Assembly (NCBI GenBank): GCA_024114885.1
Contig: CP099418.1
Span: forward strand, 3,968,001 to 4,032,000
DNA length: 64,000 nt
Direction of reading: 5' to 3'
DNA from: Septoria linicola
Taxonomy: Eukaryota > Ascomycota > Dothideomycetes > Mycosphaerellales > Mycosphaerellaceae
Below are positions 33,939 through 46,150 of this stretch, one piece after another. The notes beneath the pieces were generated by a model, which had not been told where the DNA came from, ran no database searches, and saw only the letters and a program-made list of their open reading frames with translations. Each line of letters opens with the position of its first letter. Within the stretch, counting starts at the first letter, position 1. Made by a program: the position numbers and the translations under genes.

Positions 33939-34956
33939 ATGTCTCAATCACACGCCTGCTGCACTGTCCCTCCGATCGTCACGGAGGGCTACAAAGAGAA
34001 AGGCCAATGGATCACAATCGATGGCATGAAAACATACGCGACCGGTCCAAGCGATGCTAAGCAGGCCTTGCTTGTCGTGGTATGTTCACACACCCTCCTG
34101 TGATGACAAACAGTAGCTGACCGTTACACAGTACGACATCTTTGGGTTCTTCCCACAGACTTTGCAAGGCGCCGATATCCTTGCCTATGGTGACAAGGAA
34201 CGTCCATATCAAGTGTTCATGCCAGACTTCTTTGATGGTCAGCCAGCGGACATTAGCTGGGTACTTCCCACAACTTCCACAGTCCAAACTTGCACTGACG
34301 CTCGTCACAGTACCCACCAGACAACAAGGATAAGGAGGCAAAGCTGGGAGAGTTCTTCCAGACCAAGGCCGCACCACCAAAGACACTCGAGAGAATTCCA
34401 AAGGTGCTGAAGGAGATTAAGGATCAGCGGTCATCGATAAGCGAATGGGGCGTACTCGGCTACTGTATGTTGTGTGTTTTGCTGTTGTACGACCATCGCG
34501 CTAACGCAGACAGGCTGGGGTGGAAAGATTGTGAACTTGTCTTCGCAAGCCGACACTCCGTTCAAGGCGGCGGCTTCCTGCCATCCCGCCATGGTTGACG
34601 AGAACGACGCACCAGGCATCACTATCCCGTTCGCCATGCTTCCCAGCAAGGATGAGCCCAAGGAAGACGTAGAGAAATGGCAGAAGGCGCTCAAAGTCAA
34701 GAACATTGTAGAATGGTGGCCAAACCAGGTAAGTGTGCAAGTCTCGATCATTGCGAAGCGTGTACATTTGACTGAATATCCACGCTCAAGGTACACGGAT
34801 TCATGGCTGCGCGAGGCGACTTGAGTGACAAGGCAGTCGAATCCGATTACAAGAAAGCATATCAGGTATGTTATCAGCGACAACGACAAGAAGAGTTACA
34901 TCGCCACTAACAAGACATGGCAGCTGCTTCTCGACTTCTTCCACGAGCACATGTAA
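33939..34956 (+). CDS. Dienelactone hydrolase family protein (six exons)
   Basis: Exons 33,939-34,079, 34,132-34,260, 34,311-34,464, 34,514-34,728, 34,791-34,865 and 34,924-34,956 give 248 residues. All five introns are 49-62 nt with GT...AG ends and restore one frame. The alpha/beta-hydrolase carries the DLH catalytic Cys in G-Y-C-W-G-G across the exon 3/4 junction, an Asp in the V-D-E-N-D-A region, and His in V-H-G-F at the start of exon 5: the expected Cys-Asp-His triad. The early Y-D-I-F-G block is typical of fungal members. The family hydrolyses lactones and esters in the cytosol; the real substrate in fungi is usually unknown. No signal peptide. Confidence 0.92.
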
Positions 34957-35392
34957 ATTGCATTCCATACTGGGATATATTTGCCGAGTGTCAACACTGT
35001 GCTATCATACACTGGCAGCACTTCTGCTTGATGCCTGTGCTGGTATATATCAGGCGATTGATCCACGGATATAATTGAATAGAAGTCGTCAATATCCTAA
35101 TGTGAGGCGTCATATTGTCGTTCATGCTCTCAATCTATATCGTAACGCCTACAACAATTGATGCCACATTGTATCCATTCATACAATCCGATTGCTATCA
35201 AAATTCTCCAGCCCACATCTATCGACGTTGCGTATCCCTTCATGTTATTATCAATACTTCCATAGTTCGTCGGGTATCCAGTGAGCTGACAGCTCGGGTA
35301 TCATGGTCAAAACGCTGCTCCGTGCAGTCGTAACAAAATCAAACAAGCATCGTGTCGTCAGATCGTAGCTTTACCCTCCTTTCAGGGACCAA
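34957..35392. other. Convergent 3' flanks of the hydrolase and areA
   Basis: 436 bp between two stop codons facing each other. AT-richer than the genes, as terminators of fungi usually are. No further gene seen. Confidence 0.5.
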
Positions 35393-38300
35393 CTACAAGC
35401 TCATGGTCAACCATTCCCACTCCTGCGGGCCAGTCAGCATGGACGCTGGAATACCTGCTGGAGGCACATTGTTGCTAGAAGTGGCTGTCGGTGAAGCTAG
35501 TTGACTACCGCCTCCTTGTGGAAACATAGAAGCGTGCATCGGAGGAGCGTTGCCCTTTGCAGATGAAATGTTAGGCACGAGCTGCTGAATCTTGGGCGCA
35601 TCGCGTTGCCCGCTCCGCTCTACTCTGCTCGTAATCTCGTCAACATCGATCATGTCTGAATCGTGCTGCTGGACGCTGTTCGTTGCTCTGCTGTGCTTAC
35701 GGACGCGACGTGGTGCCACGGGACGAGTCGGCGCAGTCAACGGCGGCTGGGTCACTGGTTTGGGCGGCCCAGGAGCAATGGGCACCACGGTTTTGACAGG
35801 CTTGTCAGCTGGACCAGAACTTGTAGGCGTGGTTGTCGCTGAGCCTGATTTTGGAGAGTCTGAGTCATTGAAGGGAGTCTTGCCTGACACAGGCGTACCG
35901 GCTTGCGCGACCGAATTCTTGCGGCTCACGGCCTTCTTGGATCGAGAAGAACCGACAGGCACCGTATTACCACTACCACGGTTCCGTTTCTTGATGACAT
36001 CGGTCTTCAGACTTAAAGGTCGCACGACACCATGCAGCTTGAGGAAAAGGCCACACGCATTGCATAGTGGATGGCCTTCTGGGTTACGCCGCCACAGCGG
36101 TGTCGTCTGTGTAAAGCAGTTGGTGCATGTGGTAGGCAACCCGTTGGTGTCACCTCCAGGCCTGGGACTGCCGGGTCGAGACGGAGCTGCAGAGGTGAAT
36201 CCAGACTCTGGTGGAGAGGCCGGCGACGGATGTGCGCGAATGGAGAACATGCCCGTAGCCATTCCAGCTGTATTTGGAGTTGACGTCGTGCGTGGTATCT
36301 TGCGCGTTCTTGGATCGCCACCTCGATTGCGAATGTCGCTGACAGAGGCTGCCGACCCGTGGCCTCTGCTCAGCCCACCGTGATCCCAATTCTGCGAGGA
36401 TGGAATCAACTCTGATCCTCCGATTTGCACGCCCTTGCGGCTCATGCTGCCAAATCCCCCATCCGAGTGATTGAGTTGGGCTGGCAAGGAATGCTCCCAC
36501 ATATAATTGCTGTGTATGTCGAATGTGGAATCCTCTGGCGACAAACCTTGTGGCATCATCATGCTCGGATCTTGAAATGACATGGTATCGTCATCTTCGT
36601 TGTCTGAATCACCACCAAAGGTAAACATGTTCTCATGACGTTGCCCAGGGTTGTTCGAGGCTTGATAATCGTGGTTCATGGCGCGAGAGGCATCGAGATG
36701 GCTGGGGGCCTGGAAAGTTGGTGCGTGGAATCCATGTGAGGGCGCGCTCGCCGAGATCGCGCTGAACATGGAGTCACTATGTGGGTTGAAGACGAATTGC
36801 TGCTGCTGCTGTTGCTGCTGCCGTGGCTGCTGTTGGTGTTGCTGCGCTCGTCTCGTTGGCATGTGATGGAGCTGTTGCACTTGACCGTGGGAGTTCTGAA
36901 AGTTTGGTACAGAGCCGGAGTGGAGATGATTGCCAAAAAAGATCTGTTCTCCCTCGGGAATGGGCTGCGGCGTCGAGACGGTGGAGGGGTACCCTGAGGC
37001 GGAAGGCGACTGGAATCCTGACATGCTCTGCGGAGGCGCCATATTGGCACTGTACATGTGGGAAAATCCACCCGTAGTCATCATTGGAGATGCGACCGGA
37101 GAAAAGGAGAACTGCTGTTGCAAAGCGCTAGCAGAGCTCAAAATTGGGTCATTGTCGAGATTGAATGTGTCGAGGTTGAAAGGGAGGTTTACGTGGTGTG
37201 GTTGTGGCTCGGCATGGACAGTTCCGTCCAGAGAGTAGTCGTGCAGAGCAGCCTCTGCGATAGGGTCCTGGGCGGCGATGGCACTATTGTGCACAGGTGG
37301 AACCTGAGGCGAAGCTTCAGCTCGCCGCTTGGGAGGCTGATATACATAGTTAGCAGTGTCATACGATAGTCGCACGCCTTCTTGTTGGAAAGGTTTCCAT
37401 ACCCTTCTCTCATCGATGCTGGTTTTGCGCACGTGTCTCTGGACATACGCAAACTCTCTGCTGGTTCGGCTCTGCTCAAGTGGCGGAACCGAAGGCGCAG
37501 AAGCCCTGCTGACAGACAGTTCTTCGGCCTGCAACCGTTGTTGTTGTTTGATTGGGATCGCAGAAATGGTGGCCGTCGACGAATCCTCGGGGGAGAGCAC
37601 GCTGGCTGAAGGCGCTGGTGACGGCGATATGCCAGCAGGGCTGCCGATCGAGGTGGGCTCCAGAAAGTCATCCAGATTCATGTGATCGTCATCAAGGGCC
37701 TGCTGAAATGGTGGCTGAGAATTCTGCTCCGAAGACTTTCGCAGCTGAGCAATGCCGCTCGGGGCATTGTGCATTGGCGCAAGTGGCCGCGACGCAAGTC
37801 TGCAGAACTCATGTCAGTAACGCACCAAAAGAAAAGAATGGGACCTATTCATACCCTTGTCTCTCGAGCTCCTTCCGCCTCAGATTCATAGACATCATGC
37901 GCCACGAGAGGTTCTCGAGGCGTTCCGAGTTGGGCAGCTGGCCCTTGGTCTTATGATAGAGCTTCCATATCTGCGTGCCCAGGGGATCGTTCTTTTGCAT
38001 CTCCTCTGGCGTCTCGGTGTCGGTGCCTGCAGCGGCACCTGCAGCTGCGCTCACGCTGGGCAGATTTTCGTCCTTGAACTGGTCAAAGAAGGTCTCATGG
38101 AGCAGACCCTTGCGGGCCTCGCGCTCGGGAGGCGACAGGTCGAGTCTGGAGGTCGGCAGCGTGTCGAGGGTGGACTGCGACGTCAGCGACGCAATGGCGC
38201 TGGACGTGCCCGAGCCATAATTGACGCCGCTGTTGCTGCTGTGGGCATCGAAGCGGCGATCGGGCAGACGCACATGCACATGCTGGGGCGAGGACGACGC

Positions 38301-38393
38301 AGCGGTGGACGTGGCCGTGTCACCCATACTGCCGCTCAGACTGTCGTCCTCATCCCCACGTTCATCGGCCGCGAGTCCCTGTCGGAGAGACAT
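35393..38393 (-). CDS. areA: AreA/Nit2-type GATA factor, global nitrogen regulator
   Basis: Exons 38,393-37,855 and 37,799-35,393 (55-nt intron) give 981 residues. The start is the first in-frame ATG (M-S-L-R-Q). Exon 1 ends in the conserved W-K-L-Y-x-K-T-K ... L-S-W-R-M-M block of AreA proteins. One GATA zinc finger lies at about 733-760 (C-x2-C-x17-C-x2-C) and is followed by the V-R-P-L-S-L-K-T-D-V-I-K-K-R-N-R basic tail that contacts DNA. The last residues, E-W-E-W-L-T-M-S-L, are the AreA C-terminal signature that the repressor NmrA binds. Gln runs come from CAG repeats (36,797-36,846). It activates genes for secondary nitrogen sources when ammonium and glutamine are scarce. Confidence 0.96.
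36797..36846 (-). repeat. CAG/CAA-type trinucleotide repeat inside areA
   Basis: Imperfect run coding for Gln with few interruptions on the minus strand. Such runs vary in length between strains, so it is a likely polymorphic site. Confidence 0.7.
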
Positions 38394-38572
38394 GCGGTAT
38401 CGGCGCGGATGAGCGGTGGTGGCCGTGATGGCGGCGGTGGGCGGTCGTGGTTGGCAGCGCCGGCGATCGAGGAGCGCCGGTGAAGTGGGCGGCAGCAACA
38501 GTGGTGTCCAGTATTATCTGGCAGGACGACTAAGTGCTGTTCACGGCTGTCCGTTCCAGTACGGCATAGCAT
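38336..38572 (-). promoter_or_regulatory. Possible upstream ORF overlapping the areA start
   Basis: ATG at 38,572 opens 78 codons in another frame and ends at 38,336, beyond the areA ATG at 38,393. If the transcript starts upstream of 38,572, this would lower translation of areA. The transcript start is not known from sequence. Confidence 0.3.
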
Positions 38573-41500
38573 CTACTACTGTACTGCGCTGCGCCGAGGG
38601 AACCTTTTTCTCAAACCAAAGTAGACCAACGTGTGCGGCACGTCGAGATGGTCGATGGGACTTGCACAACACACCTCGTGGCTGCGTACAAGTAGACAGC
38701 GATAGCAGTAGTAATAACGATTATTGATATTATGGAACACCAGAGAGAGGTCGAGTGTGCATGACCCGCAGCAGACAGAAAGACAGGCGCACTCTGGCCC
38801 GTGGTCAAAAGCACCCGCACCACTAGGTTACTGCTGGTCGCTTTATTAGCCGCTCCACCAGTGGTATGGATCAACATCGTCAGCAGCTACAGACAAGTGA
38901 AGAACAATTACCCACCTTTCCACTCCTGTCCTTCGAGCGCTCCAACCGCCGCTGATCCCGCGACGTACCTACTATGCACCAGAATGAGACGATGAAGCTT
39001 GCAGACTCTGCTACCTCTACAGCGAGCGACACAGCTTCTGTTGTCTTCTCGCTGCATGTGCCCATCCCACGCCCCGGCACCTCCATAACCTCCTTGAGTG
39101 CACTCGGAAGAGAAAAGGTTGTTGGTGGGGCACTACTGTGCCAGGCGCATTGAGTGCCGCCTTTCGGTACGACCAACCAACCATCGCATGCGCCTTTCTG
39201 CCTCCACCACTGCATAAGTGCTGGCTATGCTCTTGCGCGCGCAAGCTTTGGCGGGTGTCCCTACACTTCTTGCATTGTTCACCCAACGAATTATTGCTAT
39301 CCACAGACGAAGACTTTCCGGGTTCTGAACAGGGTCGGCCGCCAGCATATCCAACCATAGAAGGCTCCACTGTGGTGCCGCGCCACAGGATTCGCTAGGA
39401 CCTGTGCTCCGTCAATGCCCTGCCGATAAGTGCCCGATTACTGGCTATGCGCGGCTGTTCTAGATGCTCGCCTCTGCACGCCTCCCTCAAATGCATGTCG
39501 CGTGGTGGGATCGTGCAGACTCATAAGCATTCGCCAGGGCTGCGAATACTAAGCACCATATGAGCCCTTTGACTCGCGCGTAAATATTGTAAGGAAGCTA
39601 CGATGTGTGCCAAACACCTGTGCATAGCAAGAGGCACGATTGCTGCCTGCGACATCAGTAATGTTCCGGCGTGCCCAGCATCTCGCAAAGAGACACACTA
39701 TTGCCGACACACGGAAATACATCGGGGCTTGAGGTCTGCTAGTCTAATCAGCCTCTTTCTCAATGTCCCAATTATTGTCTCCAGCTTCAAGGCCCACGAC
39801 AACCTCCGCTGAATGTATTAATCTATGCCTGCTTAGGGGCAATGAACCACTGTGGCAGCTTGGAGCAACAACAGGTCCGCAGGTCAGCTTCACGGGTCAC
39901 TTTGTCGAGACGGGTACCTCAGCACGTCGAGACATTTGGAGGCTTCACCTCGCACCGAGTGCCGCGGAAGACTGGCTCATCACGGGGGTTTTCTGCAGTG
40001 AGTCGACCGGGCGCAAGCCGATGGTGACCAGAGCCGAGACACACCAGTCTCAGCGTGAGAGACAGCTCCTTCCAATCCATCCTCGATACGATTTCCGTGG
40101 ATCTTTGGTCGACCACTCTCGGTGCCACTTTCTCCATGATTGCGGTGCAGTAACTATGAGCCAAGCGCATATGTCATTAGTGTTACTGTCACATGCAGGA
40201 CTGCCAGAAGTAGTAAAAGTGGCGATCGTGCAAGCATGACGCCGCGAAGTCAAATTGAAAAGGCGTCGGAGCGCCAAAATGTGACCCTTGCTTGCATTTG
40301 TTGCGACAGGGTCCTGCTGGAGGTTGTGTGCCGTGTGTGTACGCGAGGGCTTACGCGTGGGGTCTCCTGGTGCGCTACTGTCTCATCGTCCATGGCCGTC
40401 GTCATGTCTCGGATAGTGTCACGCGACCGTCTATAGCCGACTGCCTTGCGTTGTTCACACTGGAGAGACACATTATGGCCACGGTGCTGGATGGCATGTG
40501 GAGCTCCAGCAAGTATGTTGGAGCACAGTGGACAGTGGCGATCCAGTCCGCTGGATGTGAGCAGAAGTTCCGGTGTATCGTTCGTGGGCGCGCTACCGTC
40601 GCTGTTGAGCTGCAGTCGCGGCATAGTCCGAACAGATTAGGCTAATCGCAGCTGGCGGTGATCTGTGAAGCGTTGACCAGGAGTTGGCGACATGCGACTG
40701 GGTCAAGGCAAACAAGGGCATATCGGGCCTTACCATACCACAGTGACCGTCCACTGTCACGTCTACCCCATCAGCCAGCCAGTCTCCAGACCAGGTACAA
40801 GCGGTCGAGGTTGTAGAGAGTAGGGCCATCGTCAAGTGGGACCCTCCGTCATGAGTTCCAGATGCAGAAGGTATAGACGTGGTAGGCAGTACGTGCGGTC
40901 GGTTTCCAGACAATGTCAGCATATATGGATGATAGTAAGGACCGCAGCATGGTAGATGAATTTGTGGCAGAGCGACAGGCGCATATATATGGGCCATCCT
41001 GATTGCCGAGCTTGCTCATATCTCCTAAAATGGCGAGATGGGCACAGCGCAATCACGCACAGGCATTGGTGGTTGCAAATGGCACGTATCGCCCATGCAG
41101 TCGCACCTGCTGACAGCGATCGATTGGCGGATCGATAGTAGTCTGTCTAGCTTCTGAGGCATGTTATCTTGCTTATACTTTCTCTATCCGTTCATGAATT
41201 TCAAGGCATGATATACCAGGGCACATGATGACTTCGATGAAGCGTGGACGACACTACTCAGTTTCCGTCAAGATTGACACAGTACATGTGGCTCATCTCA
41301 GCATAGGGTCGTGCGCGGGAATGATATTGTGAAGGTTGAACGGCCGAATGAAGAAGGTCCCATGAATGGAGGGTCGGCTGTCTCCATGGTCGCTGTTTTG
41401 ATACGACAACACAACAGCTTGACACGTGCAGATGAAACACCCACTCTCCAACTCCCTTGTTTCCTTCCTCCTGTGATCGATAACACAAACAACAACACCG

Positions 41501-41620
41501 CAGACAACAGTAATACTCACTGCGTCCACAGAGTCACCACAACATCCTGCCCGTCGCAACGACAGCCCCGCCGCCGCCGCCTGCTCGTGCAGACGTCGCA
41601 CGGCTGTGCGTGCAGGATCA
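38573..41620. other. Gene-free 3-kb interval between areA and the NDR kinase (divergent)
   Basis: I see only short, unsupported ORFs here. Core GATA sites of the AreA type (HGATAR) occur, for example near 38,690, 39,423, 41,166 and 41,479, which would suit auto-regulation, but single GATA cores are common by chance. It presumably holds both promoters and the areA leader; fungal areA leaders can be long. The last 130 bp before the kinase are CA-rich, typical of a fungal 5' leader. Confidence 0.5.
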
Positions 41621-43646
41621 ATGGCTCCCACGCTCGACTTCCCGCTGCCCACCCCTCCGCCGCTGCTGCACACTCGCGCCTCGAACGACCAGACGAGTAG
41701 CCATACGCCCGGCAATGACGATGAGGCCTTCATCTCGCCCGTCCAAACGCCTCACGGAAGCCCCAGCAAGAACAAGATGCCGCCAGGCGCCTTTGATCTG
41801 CCTCACGTCTTTTCCAACGCCATGAAACTGCTGCCTACGCAGAGCTCACAGCAGCAGCAACAGCAGAATGCTCAGCAATTCTCTCAGGATCCTTTCACCA
41901 CGCGTGACGCAAAGGCCGGCGCCCCAGGAAGTCCGCCACGCAAGACGGGCAAGGAAAACACGCCACCCGCACACCGGCCACAGCTGCAGTCTACGCAGAG
42001 CTTTGTCAACCAGGCCGTTGCTAGCAGACAGGAGCCTTATCGACAACGCGATGATCCCTCTCCTACTCGCCAGAGCAGGCCTTTGGCGGGTGGTCTCACT
42101 CCGGACCAACTGGAGCGACTGCAAAAGCCGAATGTCAAAAGACTGGCCAACGTGACGCAGCTCTACTTTCTCGACTACTATTACGACCTGCTTTCTTACA
42201 TCCACAACCGCCAGAAGCGTTTGCAGACCTTCAAGGCCCACAATCCCCCACCCACGCCCTCGGGCCCTGCTGCGGATGTGCAACAGTACGATGAGTTGTG
42301 GAAGCAATATCTCGGTCACGAGCGGGCCAACCTTCGTCAGCGCAGAACTCGTCTTCGTCATGGCGACTTCCAGATCCTGACTCAGATTGGTCAAGGCGGC
42401 TATGGCCAGGTCTATCTTGCATCCAAGAAAGACACTCGCGAGATTTGTGCACTCAAAGTCATGAGCAAGAAGCTACTCTTCAAGCTTGACGAGGTGCGAC
42501 ATGTGCTCACAGAACGCGACATTCTCACCAACGCGAAGAGCGAATGGCTGACGCGACTGCTGTATTCGTTTCAAGATGATAGCAGCATCTACCTCGCCAT
42601 GGAGTACGTTCCAGGAGGTGATTTTCGCACCCTCCTGAACAACACGGGTGTTCTCCACAATCGGCATGCTCGTTTCTACATTTCCGAGATGTTCCTCTGC
42701 GTGGACGCGCTTCATCAACTTGGGTACATCCATCGCGACTTGAAGCCAGAGAACTTTCTCATCGATGGCACCGGCCATGTCAAGCTGACAGACTTTGGAC
42801 TTGCTGCAGGCTTTCTCGCTCCAGCCAAGATTGAGAGCATGCGCATCCGACTCGAGGAAGCCGGAAACATACCAGCTCATGCGATACCGTTTGGCAGGCC
42901 GATGGAGGAACGCTCTCTGAAAGAGCGCCGGGAGGGCTATCGATCGCTGCGGGAACGCGATGTGAATTACGCAAAATCGATCGTGGGCTCTCCAGACTAC
43001 ATGGCACCTGAAGTGCTGAAAGGAGAAGAGTACGACTTCACTGTCGACTATTGGTCTCTTGGGTGCATGTTATTCGAGGCTCTGGCTGGCTACCCGCCGT
43101 TCGCTGGTGCTTCGGTCGACGAGACCTGGCAAAACCTCAAGCGCTGGCAGCATGTGCTGAGGAAGCCAGAGTATGAAGATCCAAACTATTTCCTGTCACG
43201 CCGAACATGGGATCTGATTATCAGGCTCATCTCTGGAAAGCAGAATCGTCTTCGGGGCATCAAGCAAGTCCAAAATCACGACTATTTCCGCGAGGTTGTC
43301 TGGGACCGCCTACGCCAGGAGCGCGCGCCGTTTGTACCTGAGCTCGACTCTGATACGGATGCGGGATACTTCGACGATTTCGGCAGCGAGAAAGACATGG
43401 CCAAGTACAAGGAAGTACTCGAGAAGCAAGAAGCGCTGGAGCGCATGGCAGATCGAGGCGGCGAGATGGGTCGCAGTCTTTTCGTGGGATTTACATTCAG
43501 GTATGCGTGATGTGGAACACTCGAATTCAAGAACGTGGCTGACCTTCCCTAGACACAGAAAGCCAGCAACAGACGACAACGGCCAGCCGAGCAGTCCACG
43601 CAAACCGCTTAATGAGATTAACGAGAACTTTGGAACAATGTTTTGA
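41621..43646 (+). CDS. dbf2: Dbf2/SidB-type NDR protein kinase
   Basis: Exons 41,621-43,500 and 43,553-43,646 (52-nt intron) give 657 residues. I chose the ATG at 41,621, the first ATG in frame. A disordered N-terminus is followed by the MOB-binding region (about 170-240). The kinase domain starts at about 249 with G-Q-G-G-Y-G, has catalytic H-R-D-L-K-P-E-N at about 371-378 and D-F-G at about 390, then the long NDR insert before the activation site in S-I-V-G-S-P-D-Y-M-A-P-E. The C-terminal hydrophobic motif F-V-G-F-T-F-R closes exon 1. In yeast and Aspergillus this kinase with Mob1 drives mitotic exit and septation, downstream of Cdc15/SepH. Distinct from Cbk1/Cot1 by sequence around the insert; paralogue call is by recognition. 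Confidence 0.92.
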
Positions 43647-44038
43647 GCTGGTCGAACGGAACACGGGCTCACTCTTCGATTCTTATGCGCAGGCTGCAGC
43701 TATTGGAAGTAAAGAACTGTAATAGGCTATGCTCTTCGCTGAGGTGGGCTCCTAGCAGGCCCAGGCGCCCGCATGGGAGTTTGCAATTGATGTACACTAG
43801 CGCTCAAGATGAGCATGAGGGCAAACGCGTACACGTCTCCGGCATGTGGAGGCACGATGGGAATTGAGGTCAATTCACTGTTCATGCTTCTCCTAGTGAC
43901 TGAGTCCATGATAAATGCGCTCTGTAATACAGAAGCGCCAGGTCTTGGGCGCACAAATAATATCACGCGATTAACAAGGCGCTCTCCCGATAATCTCCTT
44001 GTTACTCACAAAGCTCTGAGTTTGACGCATATCTATCA
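43647..44038. other. Convergent 3' flanks
   Basis: 392 bp between the kinase stop and the oxygenase stop. No gene supported. Confidence 0.5.
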
Positions 44039-45331
44039 CTACGACGTACGTCCTCGAAGTCGCTCTGCCTGGAGAAATATCCACTCTCTCGCATTCACAC
44101 CTTCCTCATCTTCATCGCCTGCAGGTGGTATGCCGTCGCCTTTCAAAGTCTTGAGGCTGCAATTATCGATAGGGCGCACGAAATACACGATACCTGCCCA
44201 GGCACATTCAGTCAGTTACACTAGGACAACATGATATCACTAACGAGCGACACGAGGCTTACTATAGCGAGGCCATCGGCCTTGGTCTCCAGGAGCCGGT
44301 ATGACACGATGTCTGCCCGAACACAAAGCTCCATTTGTGAACTTGACAGCGGCGTCTCCTAAATTGACGATCAAACAATTCTTCTTGGGCTTAACCCACA
44401 GCCATTCTCCTTCAACCCCATCGTCGTACTCAAGATTGCCGAGGACGCGATTGGGAGAACCATAGACCTGAAGCCCACCTAGCCTGCACGATCAGGTCAG
44501 CATTAGCCGTGCTACATGTGAGTCAAGGTCAATACCAATTCTTGAGAAGGGTGATTGTCCCGAAATCAGTATGGGCTGGAGTTTGGATCTCTGGCATTTC
44601 AGCTGTCTTTCGAGGCGGACCTCTCGTCATGCGAATATGGTCCCCGGAGAGGGCTTCCGAGCGGTGTCTACGGTGCAGTTCATCGGGATCGATGCCTAGT
44701 TTTGTGGCCAATATGCTCAGGATCTGCAAGCCGATGGAGTGAGCAGTCTTGCAATAGTCCCTCAACAGAGGCTTGTTGTCGAGAATGGTTTTGGGCCAAT
44801 GCCTCCTCATTTCTTCGTCGGGTACCAGCATATCATTCTTTGACACATTGAAGAATTCTGCCGTGTCAGGCGTTTTATGCTGAGCGTAACAATGGTCAGT
44901 ACGACCCTGCCTTGTTGCTCTGAAAGACAGAGACACCCACCTTATCTGTCTTCGTACGGCCGACTTCCTTGTACCTGCTTGGCATAAACATCTACTATGT
45001 TTTGGCTACACCATTACACCTACCCGAATATGTCTTTGCCCTCGAACGGATACTTCTTCTTCTCTTCCAAAGGGAGCGCCATGACACTCTCGGCAACACT
45101 GGCAATGTGCTCTGCTCCGTGAGAGATTGTGTCGCCTTGCTCGCATTGACTCAGATCGAGGTAGAAAAAGCCACGCGTCTTGCATTCTTCAAACATGCGA
45201 TCCTGCTCATCGCAGTGCGCATCTTGTATCTTTCGCAAAGAGATAGTCTTGAGCTCAACTGTCTTCAAGTCGTCGGGAAAAGGCGGATAGCCCGAGGGCG
45301 TGAACTCCACGTTGCTCTCTTTGTGCGGCAT
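44039..45331 (-). CDS. 2-oxoglutarate/Fe(II)-dependent oxygenase (five exons)
   Basis: Exons 45,331-45,024, 44,974-44,941, 44,879-44,536, 44,483-44,263 and 44,193-44,039 give 353 residues. Introns are 49-69 nt, all GT...AG, and keep frame. Family: isopenicillin-N-synthase-like (DIOX_N plus 2OG-FeII_Oxy). The Fe(II) ligands are H and D in T-P-A-H-T-D-F-G (exon 3) and the distal H in S-G-R-H-R-V (exon 4). The 2OG-binding R-x-S is in P-R-Y-S-I-V-Y-F, built across the exon 4/5 junction, which confirms that splice. Substrate unknown; it stands alone with no biosynthetic cluster around it. Exon 2 is only 34 nt. Confidence 0.9.
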
Positions 45332-46150
45332 TGCAGCTCTATTACAACAGCCGTAAGTGTCACTACGATCTTGTGAGCTTGTCCGTTGATTCGCACAAGC
45401 AATTGACACTTCGAACGAGACAAGGTCTCCGCTGTTGCGGAAGAAGATCCTACCCCTCGTTATATAGTTTGCAGAGCCGCATGGAGTTCCGCGACAGGCG
45501 CAACAAGTTCCGCGACCCCTCACAAGCTTACGTGGCAAGAGCGTGTGCAGATCACTGACGGCAAGTGCTGATCTGCTAGGTCTAAGCACTGTGCTGGGAT
45601 CACTCACAGTCTCTATTCGACGACGCTGAATGTCAATCCCAACTGCCGCGGCCACATCACAATGTGATAGATCAAAAGTCACTTACATACTGTTCGTGCC
45701 CCCCCAGATGTGGGCGTCGCCATGCCCAGGTCACCCCGAACCAATCGTACAGCAGCCAATCGTACGGCAAGACATTTACAGTGTTCCTTCCCATTGGAAT
45801 GCAGAAACCCGTATGACAGTCCACCACATGCTTGTCGCTTGTGTGACGTAGACTCCGCCGGATTTTGGGGAGTTCCCGATATGTATGCATCAGCGATACT
45901 GTACGAGCACAACGACCAGCATCTCGAGTCGCGATGGGCAAACCAAGTTCAGACGGAACTCACATGGTCGTTGCACGCGCAAGCATTCCAACTCATCGCT
46001 GATTCACTGTACAGCACGTTGCAGGTCCAGCGTAGACTTGTTGTCACTGTAGCCCCCAACTCCTGGCATCGGCTCTACACGGTGAGTGCCGTTCGTTTGC
46101 GAAGCTTCACACTTGTACTGGGACAGCAAGGGATTCGGTGCACTTCAGTG
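45332..46150. other. Intergenic, promoter side of the oxygenase
   Basis: 819 bp between two minus-strand genes. Small ORFs here are not supported. Confidence 0.5.

Noticed and set aside
39600..40650. Several ORFs of 100-160 codons on both strands
   Set aside because: They overlap one another on opposite strands, show no domain or codon bias that I can see and have no supporting splice sites. I take them as chance ORFs.
41606..41620. Five extra codons in front of the kinase start
   Set aside because: They begin with GTG, not ATG. The first real ATG is at 41,621. For the same reason I moved the starts of the DOA4-like gene to 30,293 and of areA to 38,393.
44039..45331. A secondary-metabolite cluster around the 2OG-Fe(II) oxygenase
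   Set aside because: The neighbours are a cell-cycle kinase and an ER membrane protein. No synthase, transporter or other tailoring enzyme lies near.
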